NCBI RefSeq assembly: GCF_014202825.1
Contig: NZ_JACHHP010000004.1
Span: 1 to 64,000 of the forward strand
DNA: 64,000 bases
Direction: 5' to 3'
Origin: Chiayiivirga flava
Lineage (GTDB): Bacteria > Pseudomonadota > Gammaproteobacteria > Xanthomonadales > Xanthomonadaceae
Position numbers and translations under genes: made by a program. The notes under the pieces were generated by a model that was not told where the DNA came from, did no database searches, and saw nothing but the letters and a program-made list of their open reading frames with translations. Below, piece by piece: positions 18,513 through 27,397 of the stretch; position 1 is the stretch's first letter, and every line of letters begins with the position of its first letter.

Positions 18513-18638
18513 GATTCGTGATTCGTGATTCGCGATTCGTGAAAGCGGGTGCATGCTGTCGCGATGGTGTCCATGTGCGATCTGTGCCCAATTGCAAGCG
18601 TGCTGCATGACGAATCCCGAATCCCGAATCCCGAATCC
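18513..18638. repeat. Facing-heptamer element A (mlaE-mlaF junction)
   Basis: The left arm, 18513-18540, is four tandem heptamers (GATTCGT, GATTCGT, GATTCGC, GATTCGT). The right arm, 18611-18638, is four heptamers of the complementary sense (CGAATCC x4). The arms face each other across a 70-bp spacer. The right arm lies inside the mlaF coding sequence and specifies residues 2-11. Related elements are at 32661-32749 and 46510-46606, with a single arm at 41956-41983. Confidence 0.9.
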
Positions 18639-19440
18639 CGGCTCCACCGGCGACCCCGTCATCGACGTCACCGGGCTCGATGCCTGGTACGGCCGCCGCC
18701 GCATCCTGCACGGGGTGGATTTCCGCGTGATGCCGGGCGAGATCCGCGTGATCATGGGCGGGTCGGGCTCGGGCAAGAGCACGCTGCTGCGGCAGCTGCT
18801 GGGCCTCAACCGCCCGCGCGGCGGCGCGGTGCGCCTGCTCGGCGTGGATGTGGCACGCGCCAGCGCACGAGAGATGGTGCAGCTGCGGCGCCAGATCGGC
18901 GTGAGCTTCCAGGGCGGTGCGCTGTTCACCTCGATGACGGTGGGCGACAACGTCGCGCTGCCGTTGCGCGAGCACCTGCGCCTGGACGAAAACACGGTGC
19001 GCATCATGAGCCGGCTCAAGCTGGAGGTGGTGAACCTCGGCGGCTTCCAGGACCTGATGCCGAGCCAGCTCTCGGGCGGCATGATCAAGCGCGCGGCGCT
19101 CGCGCGTGCCATCGTCATGGACCCGAAGCTGCTGTTCTTCGACGAACCGTCGGCGGGCCTGGACCCGGTGGTCTCGGCCGAGCTCGACGAATTGATCCTG
19201 CAGCTGCGCGACGCGATGCGCATGAGCATCGTGGTGGTCACGCACGAGCTCGAATCGGCGTTCAAGATCGCCGACACCATCACCGTGCTCGACCAGGGCC
19301 GCGTGCTGATGACCGGCACCGTGGACGAGGTGCGCGCGGCCGACAACGAACGCATCCAGGACCTGCTCAACCGCCGTCCGCGCGAGGTGGAAGTGAACGT
19401 GGACGAGTACCTGCGCCGGCTGACCGAGGAGGACGCATGA
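18607..19440 (+). CDS. mlaF: MlaF-type ABC transporter ATPase
   Basis: 277 residues from ATG 18607; the frame also offers an earlier ATG at 18553 inside the repeat spacer. Walker A is GGSGSGKST (51-59), the Q-loop is in SFQGGALF, the signature is LSGGM (155-159), Walker B is LLFFDEPSAGLDP with Glu180, and the H-loop is VVTHE. The N-terminal residues TNPESRIPNP are simply the translated heptamer arm of element A, and the conserved domain starts near residue 18 (VIDVTGLDAWYG). It powers lipid movement with MlaE. The C-terminal RREVEVNVDEYLRRL-like tail is where MlaF proteins contact a partner subunit. Confidence 0.93.
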   Translation: MTNPESRIPNPGSTGDPVIDVTGLDAWYGRRRILHGVDFRVMPGEIRVIMGGSGSGKSTLLRQLLGLNRPRGGAVRLLGVDVARASAREMVQLRRQIGVSFQGGALFTSMTVGDNVALPLREHLRLDENTVRIMSRLKLEVVNLGGFQDLMPSQLSGGMIKRAALARAIVMDPKLLFFDEPSAGLDPVVSAELDELILQLRDAMRMSIVVVTHELESAFKIADTITVLDQGRVLMTGTVDEVRAADNERIQDLLNRRPREVEVNVDEYLRRLTEEDA

Positions 19441-19519
19441 ACGCGTGCGTGTCCGGTTCCGCCCGGCGGCCCCGATTCGGCCACAATAGTCCCCTCGTCC
19501 TGCGGAGCCTGCCCCCGCG

Positions 19520-20437
19520 ATGAAACGCGACACCGTCAACTACGTCATCGTCGGCGCCGCCGTCGTCATCGGTTTCGGCGTGCTCGTGGCCGGCCTGCTC
19601 GCCATCACCGGTCGCAGCGGCTCGGCCACCGCGTACCACGTCTACTACGACAACGTCACCGGCGTGAGTTACGGCGCGCCGGTGTTCTACGAGGGGTTCC
19701 GCATCGGGCAGGTGAGCGGCATCGAACCCGAACGCGGCGCCACCACGCGTTATCGCGTCGAACTCGACGTGCGCAGCGACTGGCCGATCCCCGACGACAG
19801 CATCGCGCAGCTGCAGTCCAGCGGACTGCTCGCCGATGTGCGCATCGGCATCAAGGAGGGCAGCAGCGCCACGATGCTGGCGCCGGGCGCCGAGATCCGC
19901 GGCCTGGCCGGCGGCGACGTGTTCGCCGCGGTGAACGACCTTGCCGGCGAACTCAACCTGCTCACGCGCGAACGCATCCGTCCGCTGCTCGAAAAACTCA
20001 CCGACCGCGTCGATTCGCTGACCGGCGTCATCGACGAAAACGCGCCGGCACTGGTGCAGGACGCACGCGCGCTCATGACGCGTCTGAACAGCGCGGCCGA
20101 AGGCCTGGACGCGGTGCTCGGCGAGCAGAACCGCGACGCGGTCGCCGCCAGCCTGCGCGACATCCGCAACGTCGCCGCCGAACTCAAGACCACGCAGGCG
20201 CACACCAACCGGCTGCTCGAGTCGATCAACGCCACGATCGCCGAGAACCGCCCGGATCTGCGCCAGACCGTGGTCGACCTCGAACGCGCGGTGAGCGCGG
20301 TGGCGCAGCGCATGGATTCGATCGCGCATCATCTGGAGTCGTCGAGCCGCAACATCGACGAATTCAGCCGCGAGATCCGCCGCAATCCGAACCGGTTGCT
20401 GTTCACGCCCAAAGCCGACGACGTGGAGGAACAATGA
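19520..20437 (+). CDS. mlaD: MlaD-type MCE-domain protein
   Basis: 305 residues. One membrane anchor lies near the N-terminus (VIVGAAVVIGFGVLVAGLLAI). The MCE domain (about 38-115) contains YDNVTGVSYGAPVFYEGFRIGQV and GLLADVRIGIKEGS. A long helical region follows (about 135-300) with repeated RLNSAAEGL, DLRQTVVDLERAVSAVAQ and HHLESSSRNIDEF, longer than in E. coli MlaD and closer to the mycobacterial and PqiB-like proteins with a tail. It forms the periplasmic hexameric ring through which lipid passes. It is separated from mlaF by 79 bp and overlaps the lipoprotein gene (ATGA). Confidence 0.92.
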   Translation: MKRDTVNYVIVGAAVVIGFGVLVAGLLAITGRSGSATAYHVYYDNVTGVSYGAPVFYEGFRIGQVSGIEPERGATTRYRVELDVRSDWPIPDDSIAQLQSSGLLADVRIGIKEGSSATMLAPGAEIRGLAGGDVFAAVNDLAGELNLLTRERIRPLLEKLTDRVDSLTGVIDENAPALVQDARALMTRLNSAAEGLDAVLGEQNRDAVAASLRDIRNVAAELKTTQAHTNRLLESINATIAENRPDLRQTVVDLERAVSAVAQRMDSIAHHLESSSRNIDEFSREIRRNPNRLLFTPKADDVEEQ

Positions 20438-21072
20438 GCCAGCGAGGTTGGCATGCACGCGCCGCGGGGCGGGCTGCCGCGTGGGTCGCACTGTTGTTGC
20501 TCGCGGCATGCGCGAGCGCGCCGGGCATCCCGGAGACGACGTATTTCCGCCTGCCGGCGCGGCAGGAGATCGCGCGCCTGCCGGAGCCGGCCGTGGCGCA
20601 GCCGATCGTCGTCGACACCTTTTACGCCGACGGCCTGTACTCGGACCAGGCCATCATCTACACGCTCGATCCGGACGGCGCGCGCCTGCGCACTTACCAC
20701 TACCAGCTGTGGATCGATCCGCCGGTGCGGCTGCTGCAGCGGCGGCTGATCTCGACGCTGCGCGACGCCAACGCCTCGCGCATCGTCGCCGACCGCCTGC
20801 CGAGCGACGTCGTCGCGCTGCGCGTGGAAGGCCGCATCACGCGCCTGGAGCGCGTGCGCGACGGCAACGGCTGGCGCGTGGCGGTGGGCTTCTCGCTGCG
20901 CGCCGACACGCGCGACGACGGCAAGCCGCCGCTCGTGCTCAAGGACTACATACTGACGCTGCCGGTGCAGGGTGCGACCGTGCGCGATTCGGTCGACGCG
21001 ATGGGCGTGGCCATCGATCGCATCTATGCCCAGTTCGTCGCCGATCTTGCCGCGGGTGCGCGGCCGCAGTGA
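20434..21072 (+). CDS. ABC-type transport auxiliary lipoprotein (PqiC-like)
   Basis: 212 residues. The lipobox LLAAC places the acylated Cys at 26. The domain with TTYFRLPARQ, IVVDTFYADGLYSDQAIIYTLDP and YHYQLWIDPPVRLLQRRLI is the ABC_trans_aux family, of which PqiC/YmbA is a member. These outer-membrane lipoproteins partner MCE-protein systems, so it probably links the MlaD ring to the outer membrane. Its start overlaps the mlaD stop. It is the last gene of the transporter set, and the probable holD gene follows at 21 bp. Confidence 0.88.
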   Translation: MSQRGWHARAAGRAAAWVALLLLAACASAPGIPETTYFRLPARQEIARLPEPAVAQPIVVDTFYADGLYSDQAIIYTLDPDGARLRTYHYQLWIDPPVRLLQRRLISTLRDANASRIVADRLPSDVVALRVEGRITRLERVRDGNGWRVAVGFSLRADTRDDGKPPLVLKDYILTLPVQGATVRDSVDAMGVAIDRIYAQFVADLAAGARPQ

Positions 21073-21092
21073 CGGTGGCAGGGGCCGTGTCG

Positions 21093-21572
21093 ATGCTGCG
21101 CACCGACTACCTCGTCGCGCTGGGGCTGGAGCCGCTGGAGTTGCGGGGCGCGGACGCCGCACACCGCGCCGATGCCGGCACGGCGCACGTATCGGCCGAG
21201 GCACCGCCGCGCCCGGCGAAGACGCCATCCCGGCGTCCGGCCGCAGGCGCCGACGGTACGGCCGACGCCCGCGAGGACGGGGCCGACGCCGGCCTGTTCG
21301 GTCCGCGTGCGGCGCGCGTGTGCGTGCTCGGCGCGGGCGAAGCGCAGGCGCAGGAGCGACTATTGCGCCAGATCGTGCAGGCGCTGGGCGTGTCCGTGGC
21401 GGAAGTGCGATTCGAGGCCGAGCCCGGCATGCCGGTGATCGCGCTCGGTGTCGCCGCCGGCGACACCGCCATCGCGATGCCCTCGCTGCAGCAGTTGCGC
21501 ACCGCCGATGCCAAACGCGCCGCCTGGCCGGCGTTGCGGCGCCTGCGCCGCCGGCTTCGCGATCACGCATGA
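21093..21572 (+). CDS. holD: Probable DNA polymerase III psi subunit
   Basis: 159 residues from ATG 21093 (MLRTDYLVALGLEPLELRG). HolD is poorly conserved. The features that fit are the N-terminal LGLEPLELR helix, comparable to LGITQWSLR in E. coli psi where chi binds, a variable Ala/Pro-rich linker (about 20-75), a Rossmann-like half (RVCVLGAGEAQAQERLLRQIV) and the terminal PSLQQLRTADAKRAAWPALRRL, comparable to the end of E. coli psi. The decisive point is context: it overlaps rimI by ATGA, exactly the E. coli holD-rimI arrangement. Psi bridges the clamp loader to chi and SSB, and chi (holC) is also in this window. Confidence 0.65.
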   Translation: MLRTDYLVALGLEPLELRGADAAHRADAGTAHVSAEAPPRPAKTPSRRPAAGADGTADAREDGADAGLFGPRAARVCVLGAGEAQAQERLLRQIVQALGVSVAEVRFEAEPGMPVIALGVAAGDTAIAMPSLQQLRTADAKRAAWPALRRLRRRLRDHA

Positions 21573-22048
21573 GCGCGCTGGCGCGCGACGCCCTGCCGGC
21601 ACTGCGTGCGATGCAGCCGCAGGATCTGGATCGCGTGTTCGAGATCGAGACGCGCGCCTACGAATTCCCCTGGACGATGGGCATCTTCCACGACTGCCTG
21701 CGCGCCGGCTACGGCTGCTGGGTGCTGGCGGACAATGAGCGGGTGCTCGGCTACGGCATTCTCTCCGCCGCCGCCGGCGAGGCGCACATCCTCAACGTCT
21801 GCGTGGCGAACGAAGCGCAGGGCCGCGGGCATGGGCGGCGGCTGGTGCAACGGCTGATCGACCTCTCGCGCTGGCATCGGGCCGAACGCGTCTTCCTCGA
21901 GGTACGGCCGAGCAATCCGAAGGCGATCGCGCTGTACCACGACCTCGGATTCAACGAAATCGGCAGGCGCCCGAACTACTACCCGGCCAAGGGCGGGCGC
22001 GAGGATGCGATCGTGATGGCGATCGAGTTGTTGCCGCCGGAGAGGTAG
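21569..22048 (+). CDS. rimI: Ribosomal protein S18 N-alpha-acetyltransferase
   Basis: 159 residues, a single GNAT domain. The acetyl-CoA pyrophosphate loop Q84-G-R-G-H-G89 is in VANEAQGRGHGRRLV. The family marks of RimI are the N-terminal IETRAYEFPWTMGIFHDCL and the late LEVRPSNPKAIALYHDLGFNEIGRRPNYY. It acetylates the N-terminal alanine of S18. Coupling to the preceding psi-like gene is as in enterobacteria. A 307-bp gap (22049-22355) of REP-like repeats separates it from valS on the other strand. Confidence 0.93.
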   Translation: MSALARDALPALRAMQPQDLDRVFEIETRAYEFPWTMGIFHDCLRAGYGCWVLADNERVLGYGILSAAAGEAHILNVCVANEAQGRGHGRRLVQRLIDLSRWHRAERVFLEVRPSNPKAIALYHDLGFNEIGRRPNYYPAKGGREDAIVMAIELLPPER

Positions 22049-22105
22049 GTCGACGCGTGCAGCTGCGCTCGTGCGGCGGACCTCGAACAACACCGCGCCT
22101 GCTTG

Positions 22106-22156
22106 CCCTTCTCCCCGTGGGGGAAGGTGCCCGAAGGGCGGATGAGGGTCCGGGCG
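22106..22156. repeat. REP-like repeat, copy 4 (CCCTTCTCCC type)
   Basis: CCCTTCTCCCCGTGGGGGAA hairpin followed by GGTGCCCGAAGGGCGGATGA and ending GGGTCCGGGCGG. It is the same type as copy 3 and faces copy 5. Confidence 0.8.
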
Positions 22157-22300
22157 GAGCACCAAGGCGGACGTTCGCCTGATGGAGCAGCCGGATGCAT
22201 GAGGCCGTTCTTTTTGTGAGTCGAACGCGGCGCAAGCAGGAACGCTGCATGAATGAAGTACGCGTCCGACCGTTGCATCACGTCCCACGCACGGCGTCCG

Positions 22301-22344
22301 CCCGGACCCTCTCCCCAACCCCTCTCCCACGGGGAGAGGGGCTT
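22301..22344. repeat. REP-like repeat, copy 5 (CCCTCTCCC type)
   Basis: CCCGGACCCTCTCCCCAAC followed by the hairpin CCTCTCCC-AC-GGGGAGAGG. It faces copy 4 across about 145 bp and ends only about a dozen bases from the valS stop, so it could also act as the 3-prime hairpin of the convergent rimI and valS messages. Confidence 0.8.
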
Positions 22345-22355
22345 TACGCGGTGGT

Positions 22356-25268
22356 TCAGCCGCGCGACAGCGCGTCCTGCTGCGCACGCAGACCTTCGAT
22401 CTGCTGCGTCCATTCGATCAGCCGCTGGCGTTCCTGCTCCACCACCGCGGCCGGCGCGTTCTGCACGAAGGTGTCGCTGGCGAGCTTGCCTTGGCTCTTC
22501 GCGAGTTCGCCTTCGACGCGCTTGAGTTCCTTCGCGAGACGCGTGCGTTCGGCGTCGAGATCGACGAGGCCGGCGAGCGGGATCAGCAATTTCAGTTCGC
22601 CGAGCACGGCACCCGCAGCCGGTGGCGCGTCGCCGGCGAGCCAGTCGATCGATTCGAGGCGGGCGAGGAATTTCAGGCTGGCCGCGTGGCGTTCGATCTG
22701 CGCCGGATCGTCGAGCTTGCCCTGCAGCAGCAGCGGCACGGTCTTCAGCGGCGCAATGCTGAGCTGGCTGCGGATCGAGCGCAGCTTGATGACGGCGGCG
22801 CGCAGCCATTCGACATCGCTCGCTTCCGACGGATACAGCTGCGTCTCGTCGAACCGCGGATACGGCTGGCGGCTGATGCTGTCGCCCTCGATGCCAAGGC
22901 GCGGCGCGACTGCGTGCCAGATTTCCTCGGTGATGAACGGAATCAGCGGGTGCAGCGCACGCAGGCTCGCTTCGAGCACGTAGAGAAGCGTGTATTGAAC
23001 GGAGCTGCTCTTCTCAACGTCGGTGAACAACTCGCCGTCGCCGGCGAGATCAACGGCAACCTTCGCGTTCAAATATGGCTTGGAAAGCTCAATCGCCCAG
23101 TCGCAAAATTCCGTCCAAACGAAATCGTATTGGGCTTGAGAAACCAGATCGAAGCGATATGCGGAGTATTGATTTTCGGTTTCACGAAGCATCGCTGAAA
23201 GCTTCGTTAGAAGAGCCTTCTCAAATGCGGTGGCAGGCCAGTTTTCAGGCTTGCTGACGATTTGTGTTGGAGAAATAAGGTCGCCACGAGCCTCGGCCTG
23301 TTCCGGGCTCGGAACTTCAGGAAGGCTTCTGAGTACGTAGTTCGCCGCGTTCCACAGCTTGTTGCAGAAGTTCTTGTAGCCCTCGCAGCGCTGCAGGTCG
23401 AACTTGATGTCGCGACCGTGCGTGGCGAGCGAGGCGAAGGTGAAGCGCAGCGCGTCGGCGCCGTAGGCGGCGATGCCTTCGGGGAATTCCTTGCGCGTGG
23501 CCTTTTCGATCCTGGGCGCGTCGGTCGGCTTCATCAGGCCGGTGGTGCGCTTGGTCACCAGCGCGTCGGCGCTGATGCCGTCGATGATGTCGAGCGGATC
23601 GAGCACGTTGCCTTTGGACTTCGACATCTTCTGCCCGTCGCGGTCGCGCACGAGGCCGGTGATGTAGACGTGTTCGAACGGCACGCGGCCGGTGAAGTGG
23701 TCCGTCATCATGATCATGCGGGCCACCCAGAAGAAGATGATGTCGAAGCCCGTGACCAGCACGCTGCTCGGCAGGTAGCGGTCGCAGCCGCGCTCCTTCA
23801 TCGTTTCCTCGTTCGGCCAGCCCATGGTCGAGAACGGCCACAGCGCGGAGCTGAACCAGGTTTCGAGCACGTCGCTGTCCTGGCGCAGCGACACATCCGG
23901 GCCGAGATTTTTTTTCGCGCGCACGTCGGCTTCGTCGCTGCCGACGTAGGCGTTGCCGGCGTCGTCGTACCACGCGGGGATGCGGTGGCCCCACCAGAGC
24001 TGGCGCGAGATGCACCAGTCCTGGATGTTTTCCATCCAGTGGCGGTAGGTGCTGATCCAGTTCGGCGGCACGAACTGCACGCTGCCGTTTTCCACGAGCT
24101 CCAGCCCGCGCTTGGCCAGCGCATCCATCTTCACGAACCACTGGTCGGTGAGGTAAGGTTCGATCACCTGGCCGGTGCGGTCGCCGCGCGGGACCTGCAG
24201 CTTGTGCTTCTTCTCCTCGACCAGCAGGTCGAGGGCGACGAGGTCGGCGAGCACGAGCTTGCGTGCGGCGTAGCGATCTTCGCCGCGGTATTTCTGCGGC
24301 GCGTTGTCGTTGATCTTCGCGTCGGGCGTGAAGATGTTGATCATCGGCAACGCGTGGCGCTGGCCGATGGCGTAGTCGTTGAAATCGTGCGCGGGCGTGA
24401 TCTTCACGCAGCCGGTGCCGAAGTCGCGGTCGACATAGTCGTCGGCGATGATCGGGATCAGGCGATTCGACAGCGGCAGGCGCAGCTGCTTGCCGATGAG
24501 GTGGGCGTAGCGTGCGTCGTCGGGGTGCACCGCCACGGCGACGTCGCCAAGCATGGTTTCCGGGCGCGTGGTGGCGACGACGAGGTAGTCGCGCGATTCG
24601 CGCAGCGTCTCGTTGCCGTCGGCATCGTGTTCGACGTGGTCGTAGGTGGCGCCATCCGCGAGCGGATAACGGATCGACCACATCGCGCCCTGTTCCTCCT
24701 CGCTCACCACTTCGAGGTCGGAGATCGCGGTCTTCAGCACCGGATCCCAGTTGACGAGGCGTTGGCCGCGATAAATGAGCCCTTCGTCGTGCAGGCGCAC
24801 GAAGGCTTCGACCACCGACGCCGACGGCATCGGATCCATCGTGAAGGTTTCGCGCGACCAGTCGCCCGAGGCGCCGATGCGGCGCATCTGGCGGGCAATG
24901 GTGTCGCCGGATTCCTTCTTCCACTCCCACACGCGTTCGATGAAGGCGTCGCGGCCGAGGCCGTCGCGGGTTTCGCCGTTGCCGGCCAGTGCGAGATTGC
25001 GGTTGACCACCATTTCGGTGGCGATGCCGGCGTGGTCGGTGCCGACCTGCCACAGCGTGTCGAAGCCGCGCATGCGGTGGTAACGCACCAGCGCGTCCAT
25101 CAGCGTGTGCTGGAAGGCGTGGCCCATGTGCAGCGTGCCGGTGACGTTGGGCGGCGGCAGCAGGATGGTGTACGGCGTGCCGATGCCGCTGGGCTTGAAG
25201 CAGCCGCTGTCCTCCCAGTGTTTGTACCACCTGGTTTCGAAGGCGGCGGGTTCGAAGCTTTTGTCCAT
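22356..25268 (-). CDS. valS: Valyl-tRNA synthetase
   Basis: 970 residues from ATG 25268 ([15 protein letters not shown]); the frame upstream includes a second ATG at about 25318, but homology begins here. It is a class I synthetase: the HIGH motif is HMGH at 47-50 ([12 protein letters not shown]), KMSKS is at 547-551, and the CP1 editing domain between them carries [18 protein letters not shown]. The C-terminal coiled coil ([26 protein letters not shown]) is the tRNA-binding arm of ValRS. The DNA for residues of about 641-763 (23345-22980) has clearly lower GC and different codon choice than the rest of the gene. A TACAAT -10-like box (25323-25318) may belong to its promoter, with only a weak -35 upstream. 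Confidence 0.96.
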   Translation of the reverse strand: MDKSFEPAAFETRWYKHWEDSGCFKPSGIGTPYTILLPPPNVTGTLHMGHAFQHTLMDALVRYHRMRGFDTLWQVGTDHAGIATEMVVNRNLALAGNGETRDGLGRDAFIERVWEWKKESGDTIARQMRRIGASGDWSRETFTMDPMPSASVVEAFVRLHDEGLIYRGQRLVNWDPVLKTAISDLEVVSEEEQGAMWSIRYPLADGATYDHVEHDADGNETLRESRDYLVVATTRPETMLGDVAVAVHPDDARYAHLIGKQLRLPLSNRLIPIIADDYVDRDFGTGCVKITPAHDFNDYAIGQRHALPMINIFTPDAKINDNAPQKYRGEDRYAARKLVLADLVALDLLVEEKKHKLQVPRGDRTGQVIEPYLTDQWFVKMDALAKRGLELVENGSVQFVPPNWISTYRHWMENIQDWCISRQLWWGHRIPAWYDDAGNAYVGSDEADVRAKKNLGPDVSLRQDSDVLETWFSSALWPFSTMGWPNEETMKERGCDRYLPSSVLVTGFDIIFFWVARMIMMTDHFTGRVPFEHVYITGLVRDRDGQKMSKSKGNVLDPLDIIDGISADALVTKRTTGLMKPTDAPRIEKATRKEFPEGIAAYGADALRFTFASLATHGRDIKFDLQRCEGYKNFCNKLWNAANYVLRSLPEVPSPEQAEARGDLISPTQIVSKPENWPATAFEKALLTKLSAMLRETENQYSAYRFDLVSQAQYDFVWTEFCDWAIELSKPYLNAKVAVDLAGDGELFTDVEKSSSVQYTLLYVLEASLRALHPLIPFITEEIWHAVAPRLGIEGDSISRQPYPRFDETQLYPSEASDVEWLRAAVIKLRSIRSQLSIAPLKTVPLLLQGKLDDPAQIERHAASLKFLARLESIDWLAGDAPPAAGAVLGELKLLIPLAGLVDLDAERTRLAKELKRVEGELAKSQGKLASDTFVQNAPAAVVEQERQRLIEWTQQIEGLRAQQDALSRG

Positions 25269-25475
25269 GGCGTGGGCCGGCGCAGCGGGCCGGAGAGCGG
25301 GTAACGAGGGGGCGTGCATTGTACGCAGGTGCGTTGGCGGAACGAAAAAATGTGCAACACGTACGGAAAATCGCCGACACAGGGCGCTAGACTCCGGGCA
25401 GGAGGCGTGCGGCGGGCTTGTCGCGTGCAGGGGATTCATGCGATCGCGCGCAGCGGTCGCGACCTGGGGAATTCG

Positions 25476-27335
25476 ATGATGTCGACCATGTGTCGTTTGG
25501 GGATTGCGGCTGCGCTGTCCTTTTCGCCGTTTGCGCTCGCGCAGACCTGTCCGATTCCGCCGCCGTTGCCGGCCTGCCTTGCGCTGGCCGTGGGCGAAGT
25601 CAGCGTGCAGACGCTGCAGCCGGGGCAGGTGCTGTGCGTGGAGCCCGGCGCCGCGCAGCAGGAGTTCACCGTGGTGCCCGCGAACTACGCGCCCGCGGCG
25701 GACGTGATTCCGACCTTCCTCGCGGCCGACGTGGTGGCCGTGACCGGCCCGCCGACGCCGCGACCGCTGGCCCCCGGCAAGGCGCTTGCGTCGCTGGCCG
25801 TACCGGACGCCGGCGTTGATGCCGATGCCGTGCAACCCGGCGCCGCGCTGCGCGACGAGGCGGCGGAACTGCTTGCCACCAGACCGCGCGAGGAATTGCT
25901 GGTGCGGCCCGATCGTCGCGGGAAAGTCCTGCCGTCGACGCTGCAGGTCGACGATGTCTTCGATATCCAGGTCGCGCCGGGCTGCAGCGGAGCGCTGGAT
26001 CTGCGCAAGGCGCGTGTCGAAGCCGTGTCGCCCGTCGGTGCCACACGCCGGCTCTACATCGCGCAGGAGGTGATCGACGATGAAGGAACCTGGGTGCCGG
26101 CGGTGCCCGGTGGCTTCACCCGCGCCGACTTCGAATCCATCCGTGCGGCGTACGAGGAACCGTTCACCGATCCCGCGCCGACGTACCCCATCGTCGGCGG
26201 AGGTTCACCCACCTCGATCGGCGCGTCCGGCGCGCGCGACGTGCTGGTGAACAACTTCGGACAGCTCACCGACGTCGACGGCAACGGCGGCACCGTGGTG
26301 TTCTTCACCCGGCGACTGAACGAGGCAGTGCCGCCTGCGTCCAGCGGCGTGATTTTCTCGCGCTTCGAGGCGCGGGATTTTTTCTCGTCGGCGCCGGGCT
26401 CGTGTCCGCGCAGCAACGAGGGCGAGATCATCTACATGGCGGTGCCGGACCCCACCGGCCTGGTCAATTCGAACGTGCGCACGGTGTCGTTCATCGTCGG
26501 CAACGTGGTCCGCGCGATGGCGCACCAGATGACGCGTCTGACCAATGCCGGCCGGCGCATCTACGAGACCGGCGCCGCGCTCGAGGAGCCCTGGCTCGAC
26601 GAGACGCTGGGCTGGATGTCGAGCGAGCTGCTGTTCTACCGCACCTCGGTCGGTCTGGTGCCGCGCGGCAACATCAACCTCACGGCGTTGACGACGGGGC
26701 CGAACGCGTCGCGCCGCGTGGCGGCGTTCAACGGATACGCGAACCAGGCGTTCACCGCCTTGCGCATGTACTACCTGGCGACCGCGAGTGGCTGGTACCC
26801 GGGCCGCTTCAACGTGCTGCATCCCAACCCGCCAAACGCGCCGGCGTTCGAGACCGAAAACGAGCGGATTTCGTATTACTACGGCGTTGCGGCGATGTTC
26901 CTGCGCTACGCGCTGGACCGGCGCAACGGCGACGACAGCGTGGCGTTGCGTGCGCTGGTGGAGTCCGACGAGACGGGGCTTGCGAATCTCGAAAGCCTGT
27001 TCGGTGCGGACATGCGCGACTGGATGCGCGACTTCGCCGCCGCGATGTACGCCGACGACAATGCCTTTGCCGTGACCGCGCCCTACCGGACCGCGAGCTG
27101 GAACTACCGTTCGGTGTACGGCGGCCTCGGCGGATTCCCGTTGTCGGCGGCGCAGCTCACGGATGGAGTGCCGTACACGCCGACCTACCTGCATCGCAAC
27201 GGCGGCATCCGCTGGCTGCGCTTCGGCGTGGACGCCGGCACGCCCGGCGTCGATCCGACCGCGACGTTCGAATATTCGGTCGGTCCCGGGGCGCCGATCA
27301 CGCCTCTGCGGGTTGCCGTGGTGCGGACGAAATGA
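25476..27335 (+). CDS. Secreted M30-like protein lacking the HExxH site
   Basis: 619 residues from ATG 25476 (or 25479), with GGGGA just upstream and a signal peptide ([16 protein letters not shown]). The middle resembles the hyicolysin-type (M30) metallopeptidase fold as I remember it: [33 protein letters not shown], then a helix where active enzymes have HExxH and a following WLNEGL. Here these read AHQMTRLT (His350, then Gln351 where Glu is expected and Arg354 where the second His is expected) and WLDETL (373-378). No HExxH occurs elsewhere. It therefore looks like a non-catalytic relative, perhaps adhesive or scaffolding. The stop overlaps a possible start (27332) of the repeat-protein gene, suggesting co-expression. 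Confidence 0.72.
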   Translation: MMSTMCRLGIAAALSFSPFALAQTCPIPPPLPACLALAVGEVSVQTLQPGQVLCVEPGAAQQEFTVVPANYAPAADVIPTFLAADVVAVTGPPTPRPLAPGKALASLAVPDAGVDADAVQPGAALRDEAAELLATRPREELLVRPDRRGKVLPSTLQVDDVFDIQVAPGCSGALDLRKARVEAVSPVGATRRLYIAQEVIDDEGTWVPAVPGGFTRADFESIRAAYEEPFTDPAPTYPIVGGGSPTSIGASGARDVLVNNFGQLTDVDGNGGTVVFFTRRLNEAVPPASSGVIFSRFEARDFFSSAPGSCPRSNEGEIIYMAVPDPTGLVNSNVRTVSFIVGNVVRAMAHQMTRLTNAGRRIYETGAALEEPWLDETLGWMSSELLFYRTSVGLVPRGNINLTALTTGPNASRRVAAFNGYANQAFTALRMYYLATASGWYPGRFNVLHPNPPNAPAFETENERISYYYGVAAMFLRYALDRRNGDDSVALRALVESDETGLANLESLFGADMRDWMRDFAAAMYADDNAFAVTAPYRTASWNYRSVYGGLGGFPLSAAQLTDGVPYTPTYLHRNGGIRWLRFGVDAGTPGVDPTATFEYSVGPGAPITPLRVAVVRTK

Positions 27336-27397
27336 CCGCCATGACCAGCCTTCGACGACAGCACACCGTCCGCGGCGCGGACGAGCAGGGGACACGC

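Noticed and set aside
26402-27397. Upstream extension of the repeat-protein frame by more than 300 residues
   Set aside because: It overlaps the M30-like gene in another frame and reads as shadow sequence. Signal peptide and ribosome binding site place the start at 27398.
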